64,000 nt of DNA from Promethearchaeota archaeon (lineage in GTDB: Archaea > Asgardarchaeota > Lokiarchaeia > Sigyniarchaeales > SOKP01): positions 1-64,000 of the forward strand of contig JALGVJ010000019.1 in assembly GCA_029838195.1 (NCBI GenBank). The letters run 5' to 3'. Below are positions 39,675 to 49,048 of this stretch, one piece after another. The notes below the pieces were generated by a model. The model searched no databases. It was given only the letters and a program-made list of their open reading frames with translations, and was not told the DNA's origin. Position 1 is the first letter of the stretch, and each line of letters begins with the position of its first letter. The translations under genes and the position numbers were made by a program.

Positions 39675-40766
39675 TCAAATCCCCTCCGTATGGGTCATGA
39701 GTAGCTTTATTTCTTCATTGGTAAATCGAGAATGCTTGAAAAGGTCGTGAAATTTAAAAGTCGCTTTATTTCTAATTTTATTAAATAATTTTATATCATT
39801 TACTTGAATGTCCTCTAAATTTGTGGTGCCTAATTTAAGCCGTCCAAGGTTTTGTATATAGGGACAAGCATCAAGTTTTAAATTAATGAGTGCGCAACTT
39901 AAAGCATCTAGAGCAACAGAATCAATAGAACATAATACGAGCTTTAAATTATTAATAGAACCTCGTAATGGACCATTTCCTTCCATTGCAGGAGCTGCAT
40001 CAATGACAGAAAAAATGGGAAAAATGGTCTTAGCCATTCTATTAATGTTGATAGCGAGAGCCGTTTTTGATGTTGTTAGATTGTCCTTTCTGGAAAGCAT
40101 GCTAGGATTTTTAGGGCCAAATCCATGCATGTAGGCCTTAACAACAGCACCTTCATCAATTATCTCCCCTGTTGACTTTCTACGTGCCTTTGAAAGACAT
40201 CCCATTAAATTCTTGACTGATAACGTCAACCCTAAGACATCATGAGATTTAAATTTAGCTACAGAAATAATGGGATACATGGTAGCAGTTTTTGAAATTC
40301 CTAATTCAATATCAAATGGATTTTCCGACCCCAAGGGATCTCCTGGCGAATAAATCTCAAACCAGCTTCCAACTTCATCTTTATTAAAATCAAGAGGCGT
40401 CCAAAGTTCCTCATCTAACATGAAACCGTTATTTTTCATTGCCTTAATGGAATCAGGCTCTCCTTTCGAATTATTAGTCGACCCTTCAGCTAATATAATA
40501 TTTTGAAATCCTAATTCTTTTAAATATTTTGCTAAAATCTCACATAATAGGGGGCTAGAAACAGGTAATCCATTATTGATCCGTTCGGTTGGTAAGATAT
40601 TGGGTTTAATGATGATTGTAGAAAACTGATTTAATATATTTTTAAAAAAATTTTCAAAATGGCTGAAGATCTTTCTTATATTCTTACTATTTTTATCAAT
40701 AGATTTTTTTATTTCTATTAAGTATATTTTAGAAGGCCGATATTGAGCAGCATTTTTCTCCATCAC
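39675..40766 (-). CDS. DUF362-domain protein
   Basis: IIKPNILPTERINNGLPVSSPLLCEILAKYLKELGFQNIILAEGS, VAKFKSHDVLGLTLSVKNLMGCLSKARR, DAAPAMEGNGPLRG. Confidence 0.85.
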   Translation of the reverse strand: MMEKNAAQYRPSKIYLIEIKKSIDKNSKNIRKIFSHFENFFKNILNQFSTIIIKPNILPTERINNGLPVSSPLLCEILAKYLKELGFQNIILAEGSTNNSKGEPDSIKAMKNNGFMLDEELWTPLDFNKDEVGSWFEIYSPGDPLGSENPFDIELGISKTATMYPIISVAKFKSHDVLGLTLSVKNLMGCLSKARRKSTGEIIDEGAVVKAYMHGFGPKNPSMLSRKDNLTTSKTALAININRMAKTIFPIFSVIDAAPAMEGNGPLRGSINNLKLVLCSIDSVALDALSCALINLKLDACPYIQNLGRLKLGTTNLEDIQVNDIKLFNKIRNKATFKFHDLFKHSRFTNEEIKLLMTHTEGI

Positions 40767-40999
40767 GTTGGATCATAAATTAATTGATATTTTATATCTT
40801 TTATCCCCTTAAAGATATTTGTTAGAATATTTTAAACCATGAAAAGAAGTATTTTGATAGCTCTACTTTTATTAGTAGATCGGACCTCTTGCCATTGCCC
40901 AGTTCCCAAATATAGATCTAGTTAAATAGATGAAAATGTGCGTTCATCTATAAAATATCAGTTAAAAGTTTAAAAGGCATAATTTCTCTTTTTTTTATC

Positions 41000-42523
41000 A
41001 TGGAAATATATGACTTAGTTGTAATAGGGTCTGGTGTAGGGTTAACCGTTCTTAATTATGGGATACGATTTGGATGGAAGTGTTGTTTAGTAGAAAATAG
41101 CAAGGTTGGAGGGACGTGTCTCACGCGAGGATGCATTCCTTCAAAAATTTTAGTATATCCTGCAGATATCATAAGAGAAGCACAACACGCAAGAAAAGTG
41201 GGCGTTTCTTTTAAAATTGAAAACATAGATTGGAACTTAATTGCGAAAAGAATGTGGTCTCAAATTGATGAGAGTAAATCCATGGAAGAAGGATTGAAAA
41301 GCGTGCCAAATTTAGATTTTTTTAAAGGAAATGGGGAATTCGTGGGAGAATATGAAATGGTGGTAAGATCTGTGAAAGATCAATCCATAATTGCATCATT
41401 TATAGGAAAAAAATTCGTAATTGCATCAGGAGCTCGTTCTTTCATTCCGCTTATTAAAAATATTGAAGAAGTTGGATATGTCACGAATGAGAGTTTTTTT
41501 GGAGAGAAATTTCCAAAAAAGCCATGGAATAGTTTAATAATTATTGGAGGGGGGGTTATTGCTGCGGAATTTGCTCATGTATTTTCAGCAATGAATACAA
41601 AAGTATCAATAATTGAAATGCTACCTCGCCTGGTAGCAACGGAAGAGCCGGAAATAAGTGAAATTTTAGAAAATTATTTCAGAAAACACATGAACGTGTT
41701 GGTAAATCATAAAGCAATAGAAGTGGGAAAAAAAGGGAATAAAAAAATTGTCATCGTGGAAGATGTAAATACGGGAGAGAGGAAAGAAATCGAAGGAGAA
41801 GAAATCTTGGTCGCAACTGGCCGTAAATCCAATACCGATATTTTAAAAGTTGAAAAAACGGGGGTTGAAACTGATAAAAGAGGGTGGATTAAGACTGATG
41901 AATATCTTCAAACGACCAAGGAAAATATTTGGTGTATTGGAGATGCTAATGGTTTATATCAATTTCGGCATAAAGCAAATTATGAAGCGGAAATATGCAT
42001 TCGAAATATTTTTGGGAGTGAAGAAGATAAATCTACCGTAGATTATTCCTCTGTTCCTTGGGCAATTTTCAGTTATCCGCAAATTGGCCACGTGGGGATG
42101 ACAGAACAAGAAGCTTTGGAGAAAGGGCATGAAATTTATGTTGCTAAAAATAGATATTCTTCGGTGGCAAAAGGGTTTGCGATGGGATTTGAAGAGGGGA
42201 GTGAAGACGATGGATTAGTGAAATTAATTATTGATAAATCGTATAAAATTTTAGGGACTCACGTGGTTGGACCTCACGCAGCTATTCTTGTTCAGCCTTT
42301 TGCTTATTTAATGAATGCCGGATATACATGTAACATTCCGGAGAGAGAAGGTGAAGGAGAAGTTCCTAATATTAAAAGAGCATGTCCCGAAAGTGGTTCT
42401 TTCATGCCAATTTATCATTCTATGGTGATTCATCCTTCATTAAACGAGCTGACCGCTTGGGCAATTGGAAGCCTTCAACCCGTAAATATTAACCACGACC
42501 ATGCCCATGAACATCATCATTGA
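41000..42523 (+). CDS. dihydrolipoamide-dehydrogenase-like pyridine nucleotide-disulfide oxidoreductase with His-rich C-terminus
   Basis: YDLVVIGSGVGLTVLNYG, GGTCLTRGCIPSK redox disulfide, IIIGGGVIAAEFAHVF, IHPSLNELTAWA; tail HDHAHEHHH. Confidence 0.9.
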   Translation: MEIYDLVVIGSGVGLTVLNYGIRFGWKCCLVENSKVGGTCLTRGCIPSKILVYPADIIREAQHARKVGVSFKIENIDWNLIAKRMWSQIDESKSMEEGLKSVPNLDFFKGNGEFVGEYEMVVRSVKDQSIIASFIGKKFVIASGARSFIPLIKNIEEVGYVTNESFFGEKFPKKPWNSLIIIGGGVIAAEFAHVFSAMNTKVSIIEMLPRLVATEEPEISEILENYFRKHMNVLVNHKAIEVGKKGNKKIVIVEDVNTGERKEIEGEEILVATGRKSNTDILKVEKTGVETDKRGWIKTDEYLQTTKENIWCIGDANGLYQFRHKANYEAEICIRNIFGSEEDKSTVDYSSVPWAIFSYPQIGHVGMTEQEALEKGHEIYVAKNRYSSVAKGFAMGFEEGSEDDGLVKLIIDKSYKILGTHVVGPHAAILVQPFAYLMNAGYTCNIPEREGEGEVPNIKRACPESGSFMPIYHSMVIHPSLNELTAWAIGSLQPVNINHDHAHEHHH

Positions 42524-42896
42524 GTTGCGCATCGAATTTCTTGTATATTTTTTTATGCTTAATCCCTTTTTAAAATATGATTTTAGTTTTTTTATCTTAT
42601 TGAAATACTAAAGGAGGCTTTTAGGATTTTTTTATTTATCCGTGAACCCATTGACCAAAGTAGCGAGGGTTTAAGATTTAATAACAAATTTTTTAATTTG
42701 CACCAATTAGCGAAGATGTCTTATAAAGATTTAAAAATCTATCAATCTCTCATGTTTTAAATAAAATTGAACCTATTTTTAATCCTAAATTTTATTAATG
42801 GAAAGATATGATTTTTCTTCAATTTTTTTTTAAAATACTTCTTCATACTTAATATGGAATAAAAAAGATTAGCACTCATTATAAATTAAAAACCTC

Positions 42897-45800
42897 ATGA
42901 CCCTTACCAAAATGAAAAAAAATTTACGAAAATTTGATAAACAAGTATTAGCTCGTTACATGGAATCGGAATGTACGAGACAATTGTTTTTAGATCTCGG
43001 GCAAACCAATCCTCAAGCATGGTTTAAACCCGTAAGACCCCTAAAAAAGCCGAAAAGATTTTATAAGATGACAAATAATCTTGAAGAATTAGGCCATAGA
43101 TATGAACAAAAAGTTTATTTTTTAATAAAACATCTCTTCAAGAACGTGCGGTGTTCGATAAGTAAAGGAGGAAAAGTGTCTAATATTATTTTAGATTCTA
43201 ACTATTTAACAAATCTACACGATCAGCTCTTAAGGAATAAACGCGATATTTGGCTTTTAGAACACGAATATGAAAATCCTCCCGAATTTTTCCGTGAACT
43301 TTTTTCAATTACTAATCCTCATGATCCGATTCCGCTTGATTTTTCTGATCAACGGCCTGATATCATGATTATCGGTAATGGGATAAATGTTTTTTTGAAC
43401 GAAATTAGAGAACTTCTACCGGATGGGACAATACGCACCCTTCCGCAAGGGCAAATAGGAGAGCGCCAAGGAATTTCGGTTTTTGATATTAAAAATATAA
43501 GAGAAATAAAAATAGGAAAGAAACAATTTATTGAAGTCTTGTATTACATGCGAACCTTGGCGTATTTTATTTATAAATATAAATTAGAAGATAAATTTTA
43601 TGTTAGAGTAGATGGCAATGGGATCTTTCCTCACTTAAAAGATAAAGATTTATTTAGCATTAAAACTACAGCAGATTTTCTTGATCAAATAATCAAAATT
43701 CCTTGGGAGGAGTCAAATCGAATTTTTCATGATATCATGGAAGAAATCAGGGAATTATGGAATGATTGCCCCCAAGCCATTGAAGATGTACCGGTGAACG
43801 TCCAACTTAGTTGTGGATATTGTTATTTTTTAGAAGATTGTAAGGCAACTTTAGGAATGGATGGAGATACACCTCCTGAAAAATGGTCTTTAAAATTACT
43901 TCCCTATAATTCCATTTCCATCTCCGAACAACTCATGGAACGGGGTTTTAAAACAATCGGAGATATCGCAAAAAAAATATCGACTATTAGGATTGGAGAT
44001 ACTCCCGAGCCCATATATTCTGAATTGCCCCTTTTAGAACTTAAAGCAAATGCCCTTATTGAAAACACCTCAATTAAACCTAAATTGGGACAAATTCATT
44101 CTTATTCCATTCCAAAATATACGGATATCGCTTTAACCTTTGCTGTAGAAACAGATCCGGCAAACCAGCGCGTGTATGGTGCCTCTCTTTATTTATACAT
44201 GTCTGTTCCCCCTAATGCGCCATATAGTGCAATCTTTGACAATTGGTGGAGAATTTGGAAAGAGGGTTTAGAAAACTCAAAAAATGCATCGCAGATTCAT
44301 GCAGAACTTCAACCATATCTTTTTAATAAAATTTCCCTTAGATACGTGGAACTTTTCTATGATCATTTATTGAATTTGAAAAATATTTTGATATTTCCAA
44401 AAGGAATGTTGAAAAAGAATGGAACTCCACGCAAGCAAACGATAATTATTTATCAATATGCTATCGTTAATAAAAAAGAATCAGATAAAGAAGAGGTTGA
44501 ATTAGCAAGAAATCTCATCTATAAGATCAATACTATTTTGAGTTTTTGCAATATTATTGAAAATCATATTGTTGTGGAGGGCCAAAATCAAGGGGAATAT
44601 TTTGGACCAAGAACGAGTATTTTCTATTGGTCTGCCCGTCAACTCAATAATTTCCAAGACATGCTAGAAAGATCCTTAGAAAATCTCGTCAATCATCCTC
44701 GAGATGCAGCGATGTTCGAATCTATTTTATCCTTATTTACTCCTTCTGATTCGGAGGTAAAGCATCCCTACCAACACAAGAAGTTATTCAATGTACGTAC
44801 TTTTGCTGAAACGATATTTGGTTTTCCCTCTATTATTTCTTATACGTGGCACGAGATTGCAAAAAAAGAATTGAATCGACCATCTCATCCAAAATTTTGG
44901 ATTCCACATTTTAATTACATGGACTTCAATTCATGGCATGAATACCTTTTAGAGAACAGAAGGAAAGTCAAGAGAGAATTAGAACGAGAAATCAAGCTGC
45001 AATTAATCCATAAAGTTCGAACGATAAATGATTTACGAATATATCTCCAGAGAAGAGGAGGAGAGATGATTTCAAAACATTCTCGAACAATTAGCGATTC
45101 AAAAATTCAAGAAGTATTATTGCCGAATAGCTTCCATCCCATCGCTTTTGTTTGGTATTTATTTTCTAAATATACTGGAACCATGGATGAGTTAGAAGCA
45201 GACATTTATCGAACTATTTATCCGGAGTATAGCATAGGAAAATTAGTTGCCGCAAGGGTTAAACACCTAAAATTTAATTGGGATCTTGAAGGCAAACTTT
45301 TTTGTACATTTGCAATAATAGGCTTGTCCAGTAATATGAAAATTAACGAAGGGGATCGCGTGTATCTTCTTCCAGGTGAAGAACGCGGGAGAAAATCCGG
45401 ACTCTCCATGAGAAACTGCGAGATCACAATTGAAAAAATGGAGTGGACACCTAAATTAAATGGATATCAAATTTATTCAAAAAACCTAAACACCAAGTTT
45501 TATGAAAGATACATTGGTAATGAAACTAATCATGAATGGTTTTTATATCCAAGATCAATGGATAGCTGGTCTAAAAAATTATATGGCACCAATGGATTGT
45601 TATTAAGAGACAACATGGGACGATCTTGGTTGGGTGCCCGCTTATCTTACCTGTGGAACATTAGATCAAAACCCGTACTCTATTGGCCAAAAAAATGGAC
45701 TTTTACTGCTCCTTCAGTATATCTATTTGCCCCTGAACTATTGTTTCAATTAATTAGCAAGAAACATTTGAATATTAACCAAAATTTAATAACCAAAATA

Positions 45801-47393
45801 TCACCAACCCCAGATATTTCACAAAAAAAAGCAATTAATCACTCTTTGTTTTACCATATCTCGGGAATTCAAGGTCCTCCCGGAACGGGTAAATCGCAGA
45901 CAATCGCAGCATTGATTGATGAATATTACATGCGATGTAAGCAAAAAGGTCAAAAGTCAGTGAAAATATTAGTGACCGCCTTTTCTTATTCAGCATTGCG
46001 AGTAGTGATTGATAAAATTAGGACGAGTAAGAATCAAGATGAGATTCCAACTCCTTCCTCAAAAATGCAAATGATTTTTTTAAGGTCTAATTATCAAAAG
46101 CCGGTAGAGCCTATAAGTGGAACTCGTCATGTTGATGATTTACAACGTAAATATAAGACTTGGAAATGGAATGGAAAATCAAACACCGTTACTCCAAATA
46201 AACCTTTAGAAAATTTATTAGAGGACGATTTTATTTTATTCGCTAATGCCCATCAATTACACTATTTACGTGAACGTGTTTCAGATACTTTTGCTTTCGA
46301 TTTAATTATTGTAGATGAAGCAAGTCAAGTTCCGGTAGATCATTTCATGGCTAGTTTACATTACATTCACAAGCATGCTTTCCACGTGATTAAACCCCTA
46401 ACAGCTCGGAATCCCAATCAGCGGGTTAAATCACCAGAAAACGTGGAGAAGCTTGAATTAGATCCAACTAAATCATATTATCCTTTAACTAAAATAGTAA
46501 TTGTGGGAGATTATAATCAATTACCTCCCGTACAACCCGTACAACCTCCAAAAAATCTAAAGAAAGTATTAGATAGCTTATTTGGATATTATGTCAAATC
46601 TCACGGAATACCTAATCGACAGCTCAAGGTAAATTATCGTTCAAACAAGGATATTGTAAATTACACGAGAATGTTGGGGATATATAGGAATTTAAAACCT
46701 CATCCGAAGAATGCATTAAGAACATTAGATGGAACCGTTTCTAATTTAAAGAAACCATGGTTAAGACAAGTACTAGATCCTAAAAAATCCATAGTTTCAC
46801 TAATTCATGATAAAAAATATGAGATTGGAGTGAGCGCTTTAGAGGCAAAATTAGTTGCTCAAATCACTATTGGATATTTTGATATGATTTCTCTGAAAAA
46901 CGAGGAAGAGGAGCAAATTTTTTGGAGTGAAAAGTTAGGTGTAGTGGCTCCGCATAACGCTCAAGGACGATTAATCATTCGAAATATTTATGAATGCATG
47001 ACAAATACAACTAATCCAAAAACGCATTTAGATCATTCAGAATTAATGCGTTATTTAAAAAACTCCATCTACTCCGTTGAAAAATTTCAAGGTTCTGATA
47101 GGGAACTAATCATCTCTTCTATTGGCATTTCAGACAGGGATCAACTAAACGCAGAAAGTGAATTCATCTATAATTTAAATAGATTTAACGTCCTCACATC
47201 CAGGGCAAAAGCTAAAATTATATTAATTTGCAGTAAGAAATTCTTAGATTTTATTCCTAATGAAAGGGAAGTTATGATTGAATCTGCAAAAATTAGAAAT
47301 TTTGCGTGCAATTTTTGTAATGTTAAGGATGTATTACATGTATTAGATGAAAAGAATCAGCCAATTGAAATTGAATTTAGATATAAAAAATAA
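42897..47393 (+). CDS. 1498-aa Cas4-like nuclease plus SF1 (Dna2/UPF1-like) helicase fusion
   Basis: N-terminal FDIKNIREIKIGKKQFIEVLYYMRTLAYF with CGYCYFLEDC; HISGIQGPPGTGKSQTIAALID (Walker A), FDLIIVDEASQVPV (motif II), IVGDYNQLPPVQPV, NYRSNKDIVNY, VEKFQGSDRELIISS, NRFNVLTSRAKAKIILI. Confidence 0.85.
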   Translation: MTLTKMKKNLRKFDKQVLARYMESECTRQLFLDLGQTNPQAWFKPVRPLKKPKRFYKMTNNLEELGHRYEQKVYFLIKHLFKNVRCSISKGGKVSNIILDSNYLTNLHDQLLRNKRDIWLLEHEYENPPEFFRELFSITNPHDPIPLDFSDQRPDIMIIGNGINVFLNEIRELLPDGTIRTLPQGQIGERQGISVFDIKNIREIKIGKKQFIEVLYYMRTLAYFIYKYKLEDKFYVRVDGNGIFPHLKDKDLFSIKTTADFLDQIIKIPWEESNRIFHDIMEEIRELWNDCPQAIEDVPVNVQLSCGYCYFLEDCKATLGMDGDTPPEKWSLKLLPYNSISISEQLMERGFKTIGDIAKKISTIRIGDTPEPIYSELPLLELKANALIENTSIKPKLGQIHSYSIPKYTDIALTFAVETDPANQRVYGASLYLYMSVPPNAPYSAIFDNWWRIWKEGLENSKNASQIHAELQPYLFNKISLRYVELFYDHLLNLKNILIFPKGMLKKNGTPRKQTIIIYQYAIVNKKESDKEEVELARNLIYKINTILSFCNIIENHIVVEGQNQGEYFGPRTSIFYWSARQLNNFQDMLERSLENLVNHPRDAAMFESILSLFTPSDSEVKHPYQHKKLFNVRTFAETIFGFPSIISYTWHEIAKKELNRPSHPKFWIPHFNYMDFNSWHEYLLENRRKVKRELEREIKLQLIHKVRTINDLRIYLQRRGGEMISKHSRTISDSKIQEVLLPNSFHPIAFVWYLFSKYTGTMDELEADIYRTIYPEYSIGKLVAARVKHLKFNWDLEGKLFCTFAIIGLSSNMKINEGDRVYLLPGEERGRKSGLSMRNCEITIEKMEWTPKLNGYQIYSKNLNTKFYERYIGNETNHEWFLYPRSMDSWSKKLYGTNGLLLRDNMGRSWLGARLSYLWNIRSKPVLYWPKKWTFTAPSVYLFAPELLFQLISKKHLNINQNLITKISPTPDISQKKAINHSLFYHISGIQGPPGTGKSQTIAALIDEYYMRCKQKGQKSVKILVTAFSYSALRVVIDKIRTSKNQDEIPTPSSKMQMIFLRSNYQKPVEPISGTRHVDDLQRKYKTWKWNGKSNTVTPNKPLENLLEDDFILFANAHQLHYLRERVSDTFAFDLIIVDEASQVPVDHFMASLHYIHKHAFHVIKPLTARNPNQRVKSPENVEKLELDPTKSYYPLTKIVIVGDYNQLPPVQPVQPPKNLKKVLDSLFGYYVKSHGIPNRQLKVNYRSNKDIVNYTRMLGIYRNLKPHPKNALRTLDGTVSNLKKPWLRQVLDPKKSIVSLIHDKKYEIGVSALEAKLVAQITIGYFDMISLKNEEEEQIFWSEKLGVVAPHNAQGRLIIRNIYECMTNTTNPKTHLDHSELMRYLKNSIYSVEKFQGSDRELIISSIGISDRDQLNAESEFIYNLNRFNVLTSRAKAKIILICSKKFLDFIPNEREVMIESAKIRNFACNFCNVKDVLHVLDEKNQPIEIEFRYKK

Positions 47394-47399
47394 GAGGTA

Positions 47400-49048
47400 A
47401 TGGAAGGCGAAAAAACATAGAACCTTTTAGCTTTATTCATGTTGCAGATTTGCATTTAGGTAAAAAACAATATAACTTAGAGATAAGATATAAAGATTAT
47501 TTTAACACGTTTCAACGCATATTATCAATAGCAGTTAAAAAAAACGTGGATTTCCTGTTAATTGCTGGTGATATATTTGATAACAGGAAAATAGATCCTT
47601 CAGTTTTGAGTGAAGTTTTTAATATCATTCAAAATTTTAAAAAAGAATGTTTAAAAAAATTAGATAGGGAAATTCCATTAATTTGTATCGAAGGAAACCA
47701 TGATAATCCTTTATCTTCTTCAAAATCATGGATGAGCTTCTTGGCCGATTTGAATCTAATAATTTTACTAGAAGGATATTATGATATATCCTCTCAGTCC
47801 ATCATCTTTCCTCCCTATTCTGAAAAGACTCGCAAGGGAGGATTCATTAAAATAAAAGATTGTTGCATTTATGGATTACCATTTTATGGGAGTTTCACTT
47901 ATAAACTTTTTCCTTCTATTCGTGCTGCCATCAAAGACTCGAAAGAATGCTTTAATATATTAATGATGCATTTCGGCATTAAGGGATATGATGAAATGAA
48001 ACCCGGGATTCCTTATGAAAAAGAATTGGAACTGTTAAGGGAGAAAGTTGATTATTTAGCGTTAGGTCATTATCACCGACATTATTCTCATCCTCCAAAA
48101 GAGCCTTGGATTTACAATCCCGGCAGTATTGAAATCAATACCACACGAGAATTATACGCATTTAGAAATAACAAATATGATGATAAAGCATGGAGAAGTG
48201 AAAGAGGAATTATCTTAGGAAAAATAATGGGAAAAGAACCTTATCAACAAGACTTTGATCTTATTGAATTTGATAATGGAGCCTTGAATGTAGATATGAT
48301 ACCTAATAGAAAATTTTTAACATTAGAACCTATCGACATCAGTCAATCGAATTCTTTTAAAGATGCAATCATTCTCATTAAAGAAAAATTAAAAAAATTA
48401 GTTCCTTTGAAAGAAAAAGGGAAAGAATTGCCAGATGAGGATTTAAATAAAATGATCATAGTTTTTTCCCTAAAAGGAGAAATCCCTTATTCTAGGATAG
48501 AAATTAATATGGGTGAATTAAGAAGAGAACTCTTAGAAACTTTTGATATTTTAGATGTAAGAATTTCAACAAAACGTTTGATATCTACCTTAGATTCGAT
48601 TGAATTATTTGATGAAGGGAAAACCATCAATGAATTAGAAAAAGAAATATTTCTTTCCATCATCGAGCAAAACCCAGATCATGCTCCAAAAAAGGAACAA
48701 ATTATGAATTTAATTGAGGATTTGAAGACAGAATTACTCCTTAAAAAACCGAATATAAAATATTTAAAACAGAAAGTAGAAGAATGGTCCAAATTAACAT
48801 ATAAACAATTTCATGAAATTAAATCTCCAAGGGATAAGTTAGGAGCGGAAAAGAAAGAAATAGATAATTCAGATATCGATCTCGGAGAAATAGCCATGGA
48901 TTTTCCGGAAAGTGAAACAGAAATGAAAGAAGGGGAAGATTTAGAAAAAATTGAAGAGGAGGATTTCGAATTATATGAAGAGTTAGAAATTGATTTAGAT
49001 GATTTTATAGATGATGAGAGACGCAAAAATAAAGAAAAGGAGAAGTGA
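47400..49048 (+). CDS. mre11: Mre11-like DNA double-strand break repair nuclease (apparent 1-nt frameshift near start)
   Basis: IEPFSFIHVADLHLGKKQYN, LIAGDIFDNRKID, CIEGNHDNPLSS, LALGHYHRHY; ORF track begins only at 47450 (TTG) inside the DLHLG motif. Confidence 0.88.

Noticed and set aside
40860-40925. TAGATC...GATCTA inverted arms in an intergenic region
   Set aside because: Six-base arms about 30 nt apart in AT-rich DNA are expected by chance.
42897-47393. The Cas4-like domain as evidence for a CRISPR-Cas locus
   Set aside because: No other cas genes or repeats nearby; a fused helicase and Mre11-Rad50 neighbours point to DNA repair.
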